NCBI RefSeq assembly: GCF_002564465.1
Contig: NZ_NUUX01000005.1
Coordinates: 27,301-91,300 of the forward strand
DNA length: 64,000 bases
Direction: 5' to 3'
Source: Bacillus sp. AFS088145
GTDB lineage: Bacteria > Bacillota > Bacilli > Bacillales > Bacillaceae_G
The translations under genes and the position numbers were made by a program. Positions 9,202 to 19,012 of this stretch are shown here, in pieces. The notes beneath the pieces are model-generated. The model had not been told where the DNA came from and searched no databases. It saw nothing but the letters and a program-made list of their open reading frames with translations. How positions within the stretch are numbered: the first letter of the stretch is position 1; each line of letters begins with the position of its first letter.

Positions 9202-10821
9202 ATGTCAGATTCAAAATTGCTACGAGGTACCTTCATATTAACTGCTGGTACGTTTTTAATAAAATTTCTAGGAATGATTTATACATTCCCTTTTTATGCG
9301 TTAGTTGGTTCAAAAGGGTCTGCATTATATAATTATGGTTATGTTCCATATACTTTGTTTATCAGTATAGCTACCGCAGGTGTTCCGTTAGCTGTAGCAA
9401 AGTTCGTTTCGAAGTACAATGCGATTGAAGAATATGAAACAAGTAGGAGGCTTTTTCATGCAAGTCAGCTACTCCTAATATGTACAGGTATTTTTTCGTT
9501 TTTAACGTTATATATCATTGCACCTTATATCGCACCTCTTATGATTCCAAAGGATACAAAAGGTAATAGTGTAGAAGATGTAGTTTCAGTTATGAGAATA
9601 GTGAGTACTGCATTAATATTAGTACCTTCTCAAAGTTTGTATAGAGGTTTTTTTCAAGGGCATCAATCAACAGGTCCAACTACTGTTTCTCAGCTAATTG
9701 AACAAATTGTACGTATTGTATTTACATTAGTTGGAAGTTATATCATTCTAAAAGTTATGGGTGGAACAATTACTCAAGCAGTAGGGTTATCGACGTTTGC
9801 AGCTACAATTGGTGCTGTAGGTGGTATTTTAAACTTACTATGGTATTGGAAAAAGCGTAAAGTTCATTTAGATGAACTTCTTCCAAAATCAAAAGGATTA
9901 ATCTATCCTACTAAATTAGAAATGTTCAAAGAATTATTCTCTTATTCAATTCCATATGTGTTTGTTGGACTTGCTATTCCGTTATATCAATTAGTGGATC
10001 AGTTTACTTACAATAGAGCAATGGAAGCAATTGGATTAAAAGATATTGCAGAGAATACTTATGTAATGTTTTCATACACAAGTCACAAGCTAGTAATGAT
10101 TCCAGTTTCATTAGCAACGGCATTTGGTTTAACACTAGTTCCCGCTATAACTGAAGCATTCGTAAATAAAAATCATAAAAAGCTACAAAGTCAAATTACC
10201 CAAACCTACCAGGTTGTATTTTTCCTAACACTTCCTGCTGTAGTGGGTATATCAGTTTTGGCTGAACCGATTTATAGTGCTTTTTATCAAAAAAGTACAC
10301 TTGGTGGAAGTATACTAGGTTTTTATGCTCCAGTAGCTTTATTGTATTCACTTTTCACAGTAAATGTAGCCATTTTACAAGGTTTAGATAAACAAAAATA
10401 TGCGATTATTGGTTTAATAGGCGGAGTAATATTAAAAATTGTATTAAATGTACCACTAATTCATTTATTTAAAACATATGGCGCGGTATCAGCAACCGCA
10501 TTAGGCTATTTATTTTCGATCGTATACAATTTCTATTATATTCGTAAAAATGCGCAGTTCTCTTTCAATAAAGTGTTTAGAAGGATCATCTTTATGATTA
10601 TCTTATCTGGCTTAATGGCTGGCGCGGTTTATGCTGTAGAATACTTATTAGGATTCTGGTGGACTTATAAAGATGGTCGAATGATTTCAATGTTCCTTGT
10701 CATCATTGGAGCAATTGTAGGGGCTATTGTTTATTTAGGTGTTGCATACAAATTAAACTTATTTGAAATTATTTTAGGAGCTCGTTTAAAGAATCGTTTT
10801 AAGTTTGGAAAAAGAGGATAA
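9202..10821 (+). CDS. murJ: MurJ (YtgP), lipid II flippase of the MOP superfamily
   Basis: A 539-aa polytopic membrane protein with about fourteen helices. The start LLRGTFILTAGTFLIKFLGMIYTFPF and the YGYVPYTLFISIATAGVPLAVAKFVSKYN block match YtgP, the B. subtilis protein renamed MurJ because it can flip lipid-linked peptidoglycan precursor across the membrane. Related paralogues (SpoVB, YkvU, YabM) share the fold, so the assignment rests on sequence pattern and on synteny with ytfP and ytzG. The start follows TAGGAGG. A terminator closes the gene. Confidence 0.85.
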   Translation: MSDSKLLRGTFILTAGTFLIKFLGMIYTFPFYALVGSKGSALYNYGYVPYTLFISIATAGVPLAVAKFVSKYNAIEEYETSRRLFHASQLLLICTGIFSFLTLYIIAPYIAPLMIPKDTKGNSVEDVVSVMRIVSTALILVPSQSLYRGFFQGHQSTGPTTVSQLIEQIVRIVFTLVGSYIILKVMGGTITQAVGLSTFAATIGAVGGILNLLWYWKKRKVHLDELLPKSKGLIYPTKLEMFKELFSYSIPYVFVGLAIPLYQLVDQFTYNRAMEAIGLKDIAENTYVMFSYTSHKLVMIPVSLATAFGLTLVPAITEAFVNKNHKKLQSQITQTYQVVFFLTLPAVVGISVLAEPIYSAFYQKSTLGGSILGFYAPVALLYSLFTVNVAILQGLDKQKYAIIGLIGGVILKIVLNVPLIHLFKTYGAVSATALGYLFSIVYNFYYIRKNAQFSFNKVFRRIIFMIILSGLMAGAVYAVEYLLGFWWTYKDGRMISMFLVIIGAIVGAIVYLGVAYKLNLFEIILGARLKNRFKFGKRG

Positions 10822-10827
10822 AAATAT

Positions 10828-10865
10828 AAGGTGAACCTTCTTTTGTAGTGGTTCACCTTTTTTAC
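10828..10865 (+). terminator. Intrinsic terminator after murJ
   Basis: AAGGTGAACC (10828-10837) pairs with GGTTCACCTT (10850-10859), followed by a T-run. Confidence 0.9.
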
Positions 10866-11004
10866 ACATTAAGAGTGTATAAATTGACAGCGGAGAAGAA
10901 AAACGACGTAGTATAAATGCAACTACGCCTCTGACTTCGCTAAAAAAGCTCGCTATTCGGCGAGTTTTCTTAAACTTTTATTTAGAAAGAAAAGGTGCAA
11001 ATTA
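10866..11004 (+). promoter_or_regulatory. Structured leader upstream of ytzG
   Basis: TTGACA (10884-10889) is a good -35, but the nearest -10 candidates have long spacers (19-22 bp). CGTAGT/ACTACG (10907-10912 and 10922-10927) form a hairpin. A second hairpin, CTCGC/GCGAG (10949-10953 and 10960-10964), is followed by TTTTCTT and resembles a weak terminator or attenuator ahead of ytzG. I do not recognise a known riboswitch. Confidence 0.35.
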
Positions 11005-11727
11005 ATGAGAATTGATAAAATTTTAGCCAATATGGGATATGGCAGTAGGAAAGAAGTAAAGTCTCTACTAAAACAAGGTGTTGTAAAAGTTGGAGATAAT
11101 ATTGTAAAAAGCCCAAAAGAGCATGTTGATATTGAACAGCAAGTTGTTACGGTAAATGGTGAGGTAGTAGAGTATAAAGAGTTTGTTTATTTAATGATGA
11201 ACAAACCACCAGGTGTTATATCTGCTACAGAAGATTCTGAGCATGAAACTGTAATCGGATTATTAGAATATGAAGATATCATTTTCGAGCCATTTCCAGT
11301 TGGACGTTTAGATAAAGATACTGAAGGATTGTTATTAATAACGAATGATGGTCATTTAGCACATCAATTACTTTCTCCTAAAAAACACGTACCAAAGAAG
11401 TATTATGCAACGATTGAGGGAGTAGTAACTGAAGCTGACATTAAAGCATTTGAAAAAGGTGTAACACTAGAGGATGGTTATTTAACAAAACCTGGTTATT
11501 TAACAATTCTTAAATCCGGAGAAGAATCTGAAATCGAATTAGTTATTATGGAAGGTAAATTCCATCAAGTTAAAAGAATGTTTGAAGCAGTAGAAAAGAA
11601 AGTTACTTACTTAAAAAGACTTGAGATGGGTCCTTTAAAGTTAGATAAAGATTTAGAGTTAGGTGAATATCGAGAATTGACTGATGAAGAGATTGACCAA
11701 TTAAAGTCGGTTAACGAAGAGAAATAA
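11005..11727 (+). CDS. ytzG: Pseudouridine synthase, RsuA/RluE type (YtzG)
   Basis: A 240-aa enzyme with an N-terminal S4 RNA-binding domain (MRIDKILANMGYGSRKEVKSL, residues 1-60) and an RsuA-type catalytic domain. The catalytic Asp is in GRLDKDTEGLLLITNDG (about residues 98-114). It would isomerise a specific uridine in 16S or 23S rRNA. The start follows AAAGGTG. Length and synteny with murJ match B. subtilis ytzG. Which rRNA position it modifies cannot be read from sequence. Confidence 0.88.
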   Translation: MRIDKILANMGYGSRKEVKSLLKQGVVKVGDNIVKSPKEHVDIEQQVVTVNGEVVEYKEFVYLMMNKPPGVISATEDSEHETVIGLLEYEDIIFEPFPVGRLDKDTEGLLLITNDGHLAHQLLSPKKHVPKKYYATIEGVVTEADIKAFEKGVTLEDGYLTKPGYLTILKSGEESEIELVIMEGKFHQVKRMFEAVEKKVTYLKRLEMGPLKLDKDLELGEYRELTDEEIDQLKSVNEEK

Positions 11728-11814
11728 AGTGTTACTTATAAATAGGTTAAGATGAATCAAAATGTAAACATAAAGTTTAATCGGATATCACTAATATATT
11801 CTTAATAGAGAGCC

Positions 11815-11880
11815 AAAAGAAAAACAAAAACCCTTGATTAGAAGTCAGACAAGACAATCATAGGTTTTTGTTTTTCTTTT
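11815..11880. terminator. Long bidirectional terminator between ytzG and ytzE
   Basis: A perfect 18-bp inverted repeat, with arms at 11815-11832 and 11863-11880. One arm is A-rich and the other T-rich, so it can terminate ytzG rightwards and ytzE leftwards. Confidence 0.85.
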
Positions 11881-11881
11881 T

Positions 11882-12103
11882 TTACGAAGAAGCTTTTACT
11901 TTTTTCCCTGTTACGGCCCATTTACCCCTACTTGGACTATAAACTAGATTATTAAACTCTAAAATGTTTAAATCTCGTTGGATTGTTCTAGGTGTAATAC
12001 CAAACTCCTCCACTAGGTCTTTTGTAGAAACGGTGCCATTTTCACTAATATACATGTAAATGGCTTTAATTCGAGTCAGCATTCGAGAAGTTCCAGAATT
12101 CAA
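11882..12103 (-). CDS. ytzE: YtzE, small DeoR-type HTH protein
   Basis: A 73-aa protein consisting almost only of a DeoR-type winged helix. The recognition region is VSTKDLVEEFGITPRTIQRDLNILEFNNLV (about residues 24-53). It has no C-terminal sugar-phosphate sensor domain, unlike full-length DeoR proteins, so its effector is unknown. Synteny and length match B. subtilis ytzE. It is divergent from pepV. Confidence 0.85.
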   Translation of the reverse strand: MNSGTSRMLTRIKAIYMYISENGTVSTKDLVEEFGITPRTIQRDLNILEFNNLVYSPSRGKWAVTGKKVKASS

Positions 12104-12389
12104 AAAACCACTCCTTTACCTACCGCATTGTTTCATAACAGGTTAGTTAAGTATTTTACTAGTTAAGCTTATATTTTCATTTTACTCTTTTTCAGTAGTT
12201 TCATAACGAAATTTATGAAAAAAATACAAAAATTTAATGAAAATTTGCGCAAACGTAATCATTTTGCAAGTTTAAGGTAATATATTCTACAAAGAGTGTC
12301 ATATTCCTTCTTTTTTCGTTCCATTTATGAATAAATTATGTTTAAATTTTAAAAGGTGATAAACTATTTATATTAAAGGAGGTATTTCT

Positions 12390-13793
12390 ATGACACAAAT
12401 TAATTGGATGGAAGAAGTTTTAAAACGTAAAGAAGATTATTTAAAGCAAACGATTGAACTTCTTAATATTGAAAGCGTTTATGATGAAGCGACAATTTCA
12501 AAAGAAGCACCAATGGGTAAAGGTATTAATGAAGCACTTACATACATGTTAAATTTAGGTGAAAAAGACGGGTTTATTCCAAAAAATGTTGATGGATATG
12601 CTGGCCACTTAGAAATGGGAAGCGGCGAAGAACTAGTAGGAATTCTTTGTCACTTAGATGTTGTACCTGCTGGTGATGGCTGGTCTCATGATCCATTTGA
12701 TGCAATTATTAAAGATGGAAATATTTATGCACGAGGTGCAATTGATGATAAGGGTCCTACAATGGCAGCTTATTATGCAATGAAGATTGTTAAAGAATTA
12801 GGTTTACCAATTAATAAACGTGTACGTATGATTCTTGGAACAGATGAAGAAAGCCAATGGCGTTGTGTTGATCACTACTTTGAAAAAGAAGAAATGCCAA
12901 CAATGGGCTTTGCACCTGATGCAGATTTCCCGATTATTTACGCTGAAAAGGGAATATTAGATATTAATTTCAAACAAATGCAGTTAAATGAAGATAACGA
13001 GAGTGAATATAAATTAGTTTCATTCTCTTCAGGTAGAAGAGTAAATATGGTACCTGATTATGCAAAAGCGATTGTTACAGGACCAAAATTTGATCAAGAA
13101 GCATTTACAAAACATATTAGTGAATTAGGTTGTAAAGCTCAAGTTACTGAAGAAAATGGACACCAAGTTTTAGAAGTAGAAGGTGTTTCTGTACATGGAA
13201 TGGAACCTGATAAAGGTAAGAATGCAGGAATTGCATTAGCAAGCTTCTTAAATCAATCTGAATTTAATGTTAATGCAGATCGATTCTTAAAATTTATCGT
13301 TGAAAACTTCAAAGGTGACTCTCGTGGTAAAAACTTGGGCGTTGCGTTTAATGATGATATTACTGGAGATTTAACAATTAATTTAGGAATTATGCAATAC
13401 GAAGAAAATAATGGTGGTTCATTCGGCTTAACTTTACGTTATCCAGTGACAACTGATATTGACTTTGTTATTTCAACACTTACTGACCGTGGAAGTAAAT
13501 ATAGCTTTGAATATAATGAAATTAAAAATTCTAAGCCTCACCATGTTCCACAAGATCACCCATTAATTCAAACTTTACAAAAAGTATATGAAGAGCAAAC
13601 GGGTGAGGAAGCAACATTGTTAACAATCGGTGGTGGCACATACGCTCGTTCATTAAGTGCAGGTGTAGCTTTTGGACCATTATTCTTAGGGAAACCAGAA
13701 GTAGCTCACCAAAAAGACGAATATGCTGAAATTGATGATTTATTAAAAGCAATTGCAATTTATGCACAGTCGATTGCTGAATTAGTTAAGTAA
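12390..13793 (+). CDS. pepV: Dipeptidase PepV, M20 metallopeptidase (YtjP)
   Basis: A 467-aa zinc peptidase of the M20A family that cleaves dipeptides in the cytoplasm. Metal and catalytic motifs are visible in order: HLDVVPAGDGW (His ligand), GAIDDKGP (bridging Asp), TDEESQ (general-base Glu and ligand), APDADFP (Asp ligand), and the C-terminal GGGTYARS block with a late His ligand. The ATG is seven bases after AAAGGAGG. It stands alone, followed by a strong terminator. Length matches YtjP/PepV. Confidence 0.92.
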   Translation: MTQINWMEEVLKRKEDYLKQTIELLNIESVYDEATISKEAPMGKGINEALTYMLNLGEKDGFIPKNVDGYAGHLEMGSGEELVGILCHLDVVPAGDGWSHDPFDAIIKDGNIYARGAIDDKGPTMAAYYAMKIVKELGLPINKRVRMILGTDEESQWRCVDHYFEKEEMPTMGFAPDADFPIIYAEKGILDINFKQMQLNEDNESEYKLVSFSSGRRVNMVPDYAKAIVTGPKFDQEAFTKHISELGCKAQVTEENGHQVLEVEGVSVHGMEPDKGKNAGIALASFLNQSEFNVNADRFLKFIVENFKGDSRGKNLGVAFNDDITGDLTINLGIMQYEENNGGSFGLTLRYPVTTDIDFVISTLTDRGSKYSFEYNEIKNSKPHHVPQDHPLIQTLQKVYEEQTGEEATLLTIGGGTYARSLSAGVAFGPLFLGKPEVAHQKDEYAEIDDLLKAIAIYAQSIAELVK

Positions 13794-13864
13794 TATAGTT
13801 TTAGACTGATTAAACGACTCGACTTTTTGAGACAATAAGGTTAAAGCGAGCGTTTTTCGTCAGT

Positions 13865-13892
13865 AAGGGGAGAGAATTTCCTCCCCTTTTTT
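13865..13892 (+). terminator. Intrinsic terminator after pepV
   Basis: AAGGGGAG (13865-13872) pairs with CTCCCCTT (13881-13888), followed by TTTT. Confidence 0.9.
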
Positions 13893-13920
13893 ATGTATTT
13901 TTTAGGAGTTGAGAATAATT

Positions 13921-15108
13921 TTGAACACATTACAAGCACGTAAAAATAGCATCTTACTTATTTTTAAGGGCTATTATTTTTGTTTATTTTTTGCAATAGG
14001 ATCGCTAGGACCTTTACTTTCTTCTTACTTTAAAAATGTGTTGGATTTATCAACTTCAGAAATTGGAATATTAATGTCATTAACGCCAATTGTTGCTATT
14101 TTTTCACAGCCTCTATGGGGAATGGTTAGCGACATGACGCTTAATCCTAAAAAAATGTTGCTTATAGCGCAAATCTCCACAATTGTAATTGCACTTTTCT
14201 ATTCTACAATCACTTCGTATGGCATGCTTTTATTTGTTGTCATCATGTTATCGATGACACAAAGTGCTTTAATTCCTCTTTCAGATAGTATTGCACTGAA
14301 TTATGTCCAAAAAATCGGTGGGAATTACGGAGCTATTCGATTATATGGCTCAATTGGTTTTGCATTTGCTGTATTAGTTTCGGGAAGATTAGCTGAAGTT
14401 TTCGGTTTAGTCATTATATTTTTCGTATTTGCTTTTTGTATTCTAGTCGGCTTATGTATTTCAATTTTTATTCCTAACGCTACGACAATTAGCAAAAGGG
14501 AGCCAATCCTAAAAGGAATCCCGATTTTGCTATCTAATAAAAGATTTTTATTATTTTTAATTTGTGCCTTTTTAGTTTTTGGACCAATTAGTGCAAATAA
14601 TACTTACTTCGGTTTATATATTCAATCTTTAGGTGGAACATTAACAGGTGTTGGTATTGCGTTTCTAATTTCCGCAGGTAGTGAAGCACCATTTTTGCAA
14701 GTAGCTAAGAGATTAATTAATCGTTTTGGGATATATAATATATTAATTGCAACCGCTTTAGTATCGGCTTTAAGATGGTATTTTTATTTTACAAATCCTC
14801 CGATTTCGATTCTTTTTTTATCTTGTCTTACACAAGGACTATCGGTTGGATTATTTATTCCAGCAGCTCTCCAGTTTGTAAGAGATCAAGCACCGGATTC
14901 TTTAAAAGCAACGGCTGTTACAATTTATTCAGGTCTAGGCTTAGGAATGGGAGAATGGTTCTGTACTTTCATAAGTGGATTTATATCAGAGGCATTTTCA
15001 ATTAAAGCAATTTATATTTTATTTGGTTCTCTTAGTATAGTTGCAGTTGGAATCATGCAATACTTAAAAAAGGATTCTAACATAAAAGATAAAAAGGAGA
15101 TTGCGTAA
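13921..15108 (+). CDS. MFS transporter, LacY/nucleoside-symporter-like (MFS_1_like)
   Basis: A 395-aa twelve-helix transporter. The first half has FFAIGSLGPLLSSYF and PLWGMVSDMT (motif A position, about residues 64-73), the pattern of the MFS_1_like family that includes YwbF-type proteins. Substrate is unknown. I place the start at the TTG of 13921, 13 bases after AGGAG; a TTG at 13909 sits too close to that site. The stop is followed at once by thpR, so the two are probably one operon. Confidence 0.75.
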   Translation: MNTLQARKNSILLIFKGYYFCLFFAIGSLGPLLSSYFKNVLDLSTSEIGILMSLTPIVAIFSQPLWGMVSDMTLNPKKMLLIAQISTIVIALFYSTITSYGMLLFVVIMLSMTQSALIPLSDSIALNYVQKIGGNYGAIRLYGSIGFAFAVLVSGRLAEVFGLVIIFFVFAFCILVGLCISIFIPNATTISKREPILKGIPILLSNKRFLLFLICAFLVFGPISANNTYFGLYIQSLGGTLTGVGIAFLISAGSEAPFLQVAKRLINRFGIYNILIATALVSALRWYFYFTNPPISILFLSCLTQGLSVGLFIPAALQFVRDQAPDSLKATAVTIYSGLGLGMGEWFCTFISGFISEAFSIKAIYILFGSLSIVAVGIMQYLKKDSNIKDKKEIA

Positions 15109-15109
15109 T

Positions 15110-15661
15110 TTGAGTGAACATTATTTTCTTGCTGTTCCTTTGCCATTACAAATAAAAGAAATATTAGATGATTATTCCAAAAGATGGTATACAAAATTGC
15201 CTTTAAAGAAATGGACTTTTAAAGATGATTTTCATATTACTTTATCATTTTTAGGTCCAGTTACATATACAAAAAGTGTAGAGCTTATGGATCAACTACA
15301 AATAGAGCTTAAGGATTTTAAAAGTTTTGATTTGTCGATTCGCCAGTTAGGTATTTTTGGGAGTACAGTACAGCCACGTGTATGGTGGTTTGGTTTAGAG
15401 AATAGTGTTGAATTAATGAAGTTACAAAATAGAATTAGTAAGATATGTGAAGAAAGCGGTTTTTCAATTGATAAACGACCATATAATCCGCATATTACAA
15501 TCGCAAAGAAATATAATGATAGGTTCGATAAAGAATTTGAAATCCCCCTTAATTGGGAAGAAGAGCCTCTAAATTTCAAAGTGAATGAAGTCATTTTATA
15601 TAAGATTCAACCTTCTAAAAAACCAAGTTACCATATTGCTGAATCCATTACATTAAAGTAA
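15110..15661 (+). CDS. thpR: RNA 2',3'-cyclic phosphodiesterase (ThpR/YtlP, 2H superfamily)
   Basis: A 183-aa 2H phosphoesterase. Both signature HxT motifs are present: HITLSFLG (about residue 42) and HITIAKKY (about residue 129). Family members open 2',3'-cyclic phosphates on RNA, and archaeal and E. coli forms also have tRNA ligase activity in vitro. The TTG start at 15110 is nine bases after AAGGAGA and one base past the upstream stop, implying coupling to the MFS gene. It matches B. subtilis ytlP. Confidence 0.85.
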   Translation: MSEHYFLAVPLPLQIKEILDDYSKRWYTKLPLKKWTFKDDFHITLSFLGPVTYTKSVELMDQLQIELKDFKSFDLSIRQLGIFGSTVQPRVWWFGLENSVELMKLQNRISKICEESGFSIDKRPYNPHITIAKKYNDRFDKEFEIPLNWEEEPLNFKVNEVILYKIQPSKKPSYHIAESITLK

Positions 15662-15887
15662 AAAATATTATTGGAAATCTTGAACAAATTGATGAAATAT
15701 AAGAAATAATTGAAGAAACTAACGAATACTTTCTGAAGAAGCATGAAAGCGGAATGGTAGCAACATTTTTGTTTTGAATCCATTTTAACTCTTTGTGAAT
15801 ATACTAATCATATCGATTCAATAAATTACGAAAATGCGTAGTTTTTATGTAAAAGTTTTAAATTTATAGTCTGGATGGTGAATAGCG
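15662..15887. other. Gap with a possible decayed coding remnant
   Basis: One plus-strand frame from about 15670 to 15776 reads as plausible protein (GNLEQIDEI, a stop, EIIEETNEYFLKKHES) interrupted by one TAA and lacking a start and ribosome site. It may be the tail of a lost gene or chance. Nothing else is seen before amyX. Confidence 0.25.
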
Positions 15888-18053
15888 TTGTTTCATATTA
15901 AAAGGGCTTTTGAAGCTTATATAGATGGATTTCAAGAAATAACAATGATTATTCCCAAATCGAACAAACATACAGTGCAGTCATATTTTGAACTAATTGA
16001 AGAGGATGGTCGGAAAACTAGGCTTCCTGTCGTATCTCGAATAGAGTTTGATAGATTTTTTAAATATACTGTTTTGACTACTGAAGTCCTGTTGTTAGAA
16101 AAAAAGTATGAGATTGAAGATGAATTTGGTATTCGAACAGATTTACAAGTAGGTGGAGTTATTCGTTCGAAGGACTTTGATGAAAAATATGCCTATGATG
16201 GAGAGGATTTAGGTGCGGTTTACACAAGTAAATCTACACAATTTAAATTATGGGCACCGACTGCTTCTAAGGTTAAGTTAAGAATTTATCAAGAATACGG
16301 TGAAGAAGAAAAGTTTACTGAAATATCTATGGAACGAGAAGAAAAAGGGACATGGAAAGCAGTAATCGACCGTGATTGTGACGGTTTAGTTTATAATTTT
16401 TTAGTATGTGTGAATTTGATTTGGCGAGAAGCTGTCGATCCTTATGCAAAAGCAGTTACTGTAAATGGTAAACATAGTGTAGTAATTGATTTATCGAAGA
16501 GTAGCAAAGTTAGTAAGGTAAATAGTACACCACCAAGTAAGTATACGGATTGTATTATTTATGAAGCCAGTATTCGAGATTTTACTTCCCATCCACTAAG
16601 TGGGATTCAAAAAAAGGGGTCATTTCAAGGATTTCATGAAAAAGATACGATGTACAATGATTTTTCAACAGGTTTGGATTATATATGCAAGCTAGGAGTT
16701 ACACATATTGAATTATTACCATTTTTTGATTTTGAAGGAATAGATGAAAATAACCCGTTCCAGAGCTATAATTGGGGCTACAATCCATTGAATTTCAATG
16801 CACCAGAAGGTAGTTATAGTTTAAAACCAAATGAACCAATGGAAAGAATAAATGAATTAAAGAAACTTATTTCAGTTTATCATGAACATGGTTTACGGAT
16901 TATTATGGATGTTGTTTACAATCATGTTTTTGAATTACAAACTAGCCAATTCGAAAAAATTGTACCAGGATATTATTTCAGACAAGATGAACGTGGTTTA
17001 CCATCGAATGGAACAGGAGTAGGGAATGACTTTGCATCTGAAAGATTGATGGCTAGACGATTTATTCTACAATCAATAAAATATTGGACTAAAGAATATG
17101 ACATCGATGGGTTTAGGTTTGATTTAATGGGAATATTGGATACGGATACAATGAATGAAATTGTAACTGAACTGACAATCTTAAAACCAGAAATAATCAT
17201 TTTTGGAGAAGGTTGGGATTTAAATACATCATTAAATCCATCTTCTCGAAAAGCAACAATAAACCAAAGTCATCAACTATCAATGGTTGGGTTTTTTAAT
17301 GATAAATTTCGCGATGGAATAAAAGGAAGTACTTTTTCATTTCAAGAAATAGGGTTTATACAAGGCAATAATATTCATAATGATTACTTGTCCGATTTAC
17401 TTTTAGGTAGCGTTGGGATTAATAAACAAGTAAATTTATTTAAAGAGCCATATCAATCGATAAATTATGTTGAATCACATGATAATCACACTATGTGGGA
17501 CAGATTAAAGCTTTCCAATCAGAAAGAGAATGAGGAAATTCTAAAGAAAAGGCATTTACTTGGAACAAGTATTGTATTATTTTCGTTTGGTGTTCCGTTT
17601 CTGCATAGTGGCCAAGAGTTTTTTCGAACAAAAAAGGGAATCGAAAACAGTTATAATTCAGGCGACACAATAAATAGTATTGATTGGGCAAGAGCAGAAC
17701 GTGAAGCGTCATCGATTGAAATTGTTAAAGAATTTATAGCAATTCGAAAGCGCTTTAATAGTTTCCGTTTTTCTTTAAAAGAAGAAATAGAAAAGTATGT
17801 AACGCCAGTCAATATTCATCGAGATCTGATTGGGTACCGAATTAGCGGACTAGAAGAAATCGACCAAGTTAAAGAAATAATGGTGTTATTTCATAATGGT
17901 CTAACTGATATTTATATTGATTTAGGAAATGAAGAAGACAATTGGGAATTTATATGGGATGGTCATAATCATTATGTTAATAAAGGGATGAAAGTGGATT
18001 GTAATAAATTACCAATGTCATCACTTTCGACGGTTGTATTAGTAAAATACTAG
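15888..18053 (+). CDS. amyX: Type I pullulanase (AmyX)
   Basis: A 721-aa glycoside hydrolase (GH13_14) that cuts alpha-1,6 branches of pullulan and branched dextrins. There is no signal peptide, so it is cytoplasmic. An N-terminal beta domain precedes a CBM48-like module (about residues 105-205, TQFKLWAPTASKVKLRIY), then the GH13 barrel with the YNWGYNP pullulanase signature, DVVYNH, nucleophile GFRFDLMG, acid/base FGEGWD and ESHDNHTMWD. It starts with TTG behind GGATGGTG. Length matches B. subtilis AmyX. Confidence 0.95.
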   Translation: MFHIKRAFEAYIDGFQEITMIIPKSNKHTVQSYFELIEEDGRKTRLPVVSRIEFDRFFKYTVLTTEVLLLEKKYEIEDEFGIRTDLQVGGVIRSKDFDEKYAYDGEDLGAVYTSKSTQFKLWAPTASKVKLRIYQEYGEEEKFTEISMEREEKGTWKAVIDRDCDGLVYNFLVCVNLIWREAVDPYAKAVTVNGKHSVVIDLSKSSKVSKVNSTPPSKYTDCIIYEASIRDFTSHPLSGIQKKGSFQGFHEKDTMYNDFSTGLDYICKLGVTHIELLPFFDFEGIDENNPFQSYNWGYNPLNFNAPEGSYSLKPNEPMERINELKKLISVYHEHGLRIIMDVVYNHVFELQTSQFEKIVPGYYFRQDERGLPSNGTGVGNDFASERLMARRFILQSIKYWTKEYDIDGFRFDLMGILDTDTMNEIVTELTILKPEIIIFGEGWDLNTSLNPSSRKATINQSHQLSMVGFFNDKFRDGIKGSTFSFQEIGFIQGNNIHNDYLSDLLLGSVGINKQVNLFKEPYQSINYVESHDNHTMWDRLKLSNQKENEEILKKRHLLGTSIVLFSFGVPFLHSGQEFFRTKKGIENSYNSGDTINSIDWARAEREASSIEIVKEFIAIRKRFNSFRFSLKEEIEKYVTPVNIHRDLIGYRISGLEEIDQVKEIMVLFHNGLTDIYIDLGNEEDNWEFIWDGHNHYVNKGMKVDCNKLPMSSLSTVVLVKY

Positions 18054-18093
18054 CAACTACTTGCAGATTCTAATTAAACGATGTAAACTTGTA

Positions 18094-18137
18094 AAAGATG
18101 GCTTATTACAGCTGATTGTAATAGGCTATCTTTCTTT
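18094..18137 (+). terminator. Intrinsic terminator after amyX
   Basis: AGATGGCTTATTACA pairs with TGTAATAGGCTATCT, with two mismatches or wobbles, followed by TTCTTTTTG. Confidence 0.75.
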
Positions 18138-18192
18138 TTGTAATAAAATATTTTAAATACAAACATATATAACAACAAGGAACGGAAGAACA

Positions 18193-18981
18193 ATGGATAA
18201 TCTTATAAAAGAAATACTCGGAAAAGAATGGACAATCTCGCCAGCCGGTGGATTTACTGGTGAAGCGTATATAGCAGAAAATAATGATAAGAGATTATTT
18301 CTAAAACGAAATTCTTCTCCTTTTTTAGCAGTTTTATCAGCAGCAGGCTTTGTTCCAAAATTAGTTTGGACTAGAAGACTAGAAAATGGTGATGTACTTA
18401 CTGCACAAGAGTGGGTGATCGCACGTAGTTTAGAACCTTATGAGCTCTCTGCGAAAGGGGTTGCGCAATTTTTATATCGTATCCATTCCTCCAAAGAATT
18501 GTTGTATATGTTAACGAAGCTAGGGATTAATCCTTTAGAACCTCAGGAATTACTGCAAACAATTGTAGGCAATCTTACTGAAGAATTTACACAAAGCCAG
18601 ATCATTGTAAAAGGCATCGAATACCTAGAGGAAAATATGCCATCTTTTGATTCAGACGATTTAGTCGTTTGTCATAGTGATTTAAATCATCATAATTGGT
18701 TACTTACTGAGGCAAATAATTTATATTTAATCGATTGGGATGAAGCAATCATTGCTGATAAAGCATTTGATTTGGGCATGTTTTTATTCACCTATGTAGA
18801 ACAGAACGATTGGGACAAATGGCTTCGAAGTTATGGAATAAAATTAACTGAAGAACTATTAAATCGAATGACTTGGTATGTAGTCGCTCAAACAATCATT
18901 TGGATTAAATGGTATACTCTTCGTGAAAATGAAAAGCAGACTCAAAAAATGAAGAGCCTGCTAGAGAAGATATTAGATTAA
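18193..18981 (+). CDS. ytmP: YtmP, choline kinase/aminoglycoside phosphotransferase-like protein
   Basis: A 262-aa small-molecule kinase fold (APH family). The catalytic loop CHSDLNHHNWLL (about residues 160-171) has the HxD-x4-N pattern and LIDWDEA supplies the Mg-binding Asp. The N-lobe Lys is in RLFLKRNSS. The natural substrate is unknown. Synteny with ytzH and trmB matches B. subtilis ytmP. The start follows AAGGAACGGAAG. Confidence 0.82.
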   Translation: MDNLIKEILGKEWTISPAGGFTGEAYIAENNDKRLFLKRNSSPFLAVLSAAGFVPKLVWTRRLENGDVLTAQEWVIARSLEPYELSAKGVAQFLYRIHSSKELLYMLTKLGINPLEPQELLQTIVGNLTEEFTQSQIIVKGIEYLEENMPSFDSDDLVVCHSDLNHHNWLLTEANNLYLIDWDEAIIADKAFDLGMFLFTYVEQNDWDKWLRSYGIKLTEELLNRMTWYVVAQTIIWIKWYTLRENEKQTQKMKSLLEKILD

Positions 18982-19012
18982 ATAAAAATTTCCTCGGAAA
19001 TTGTCATATAGA

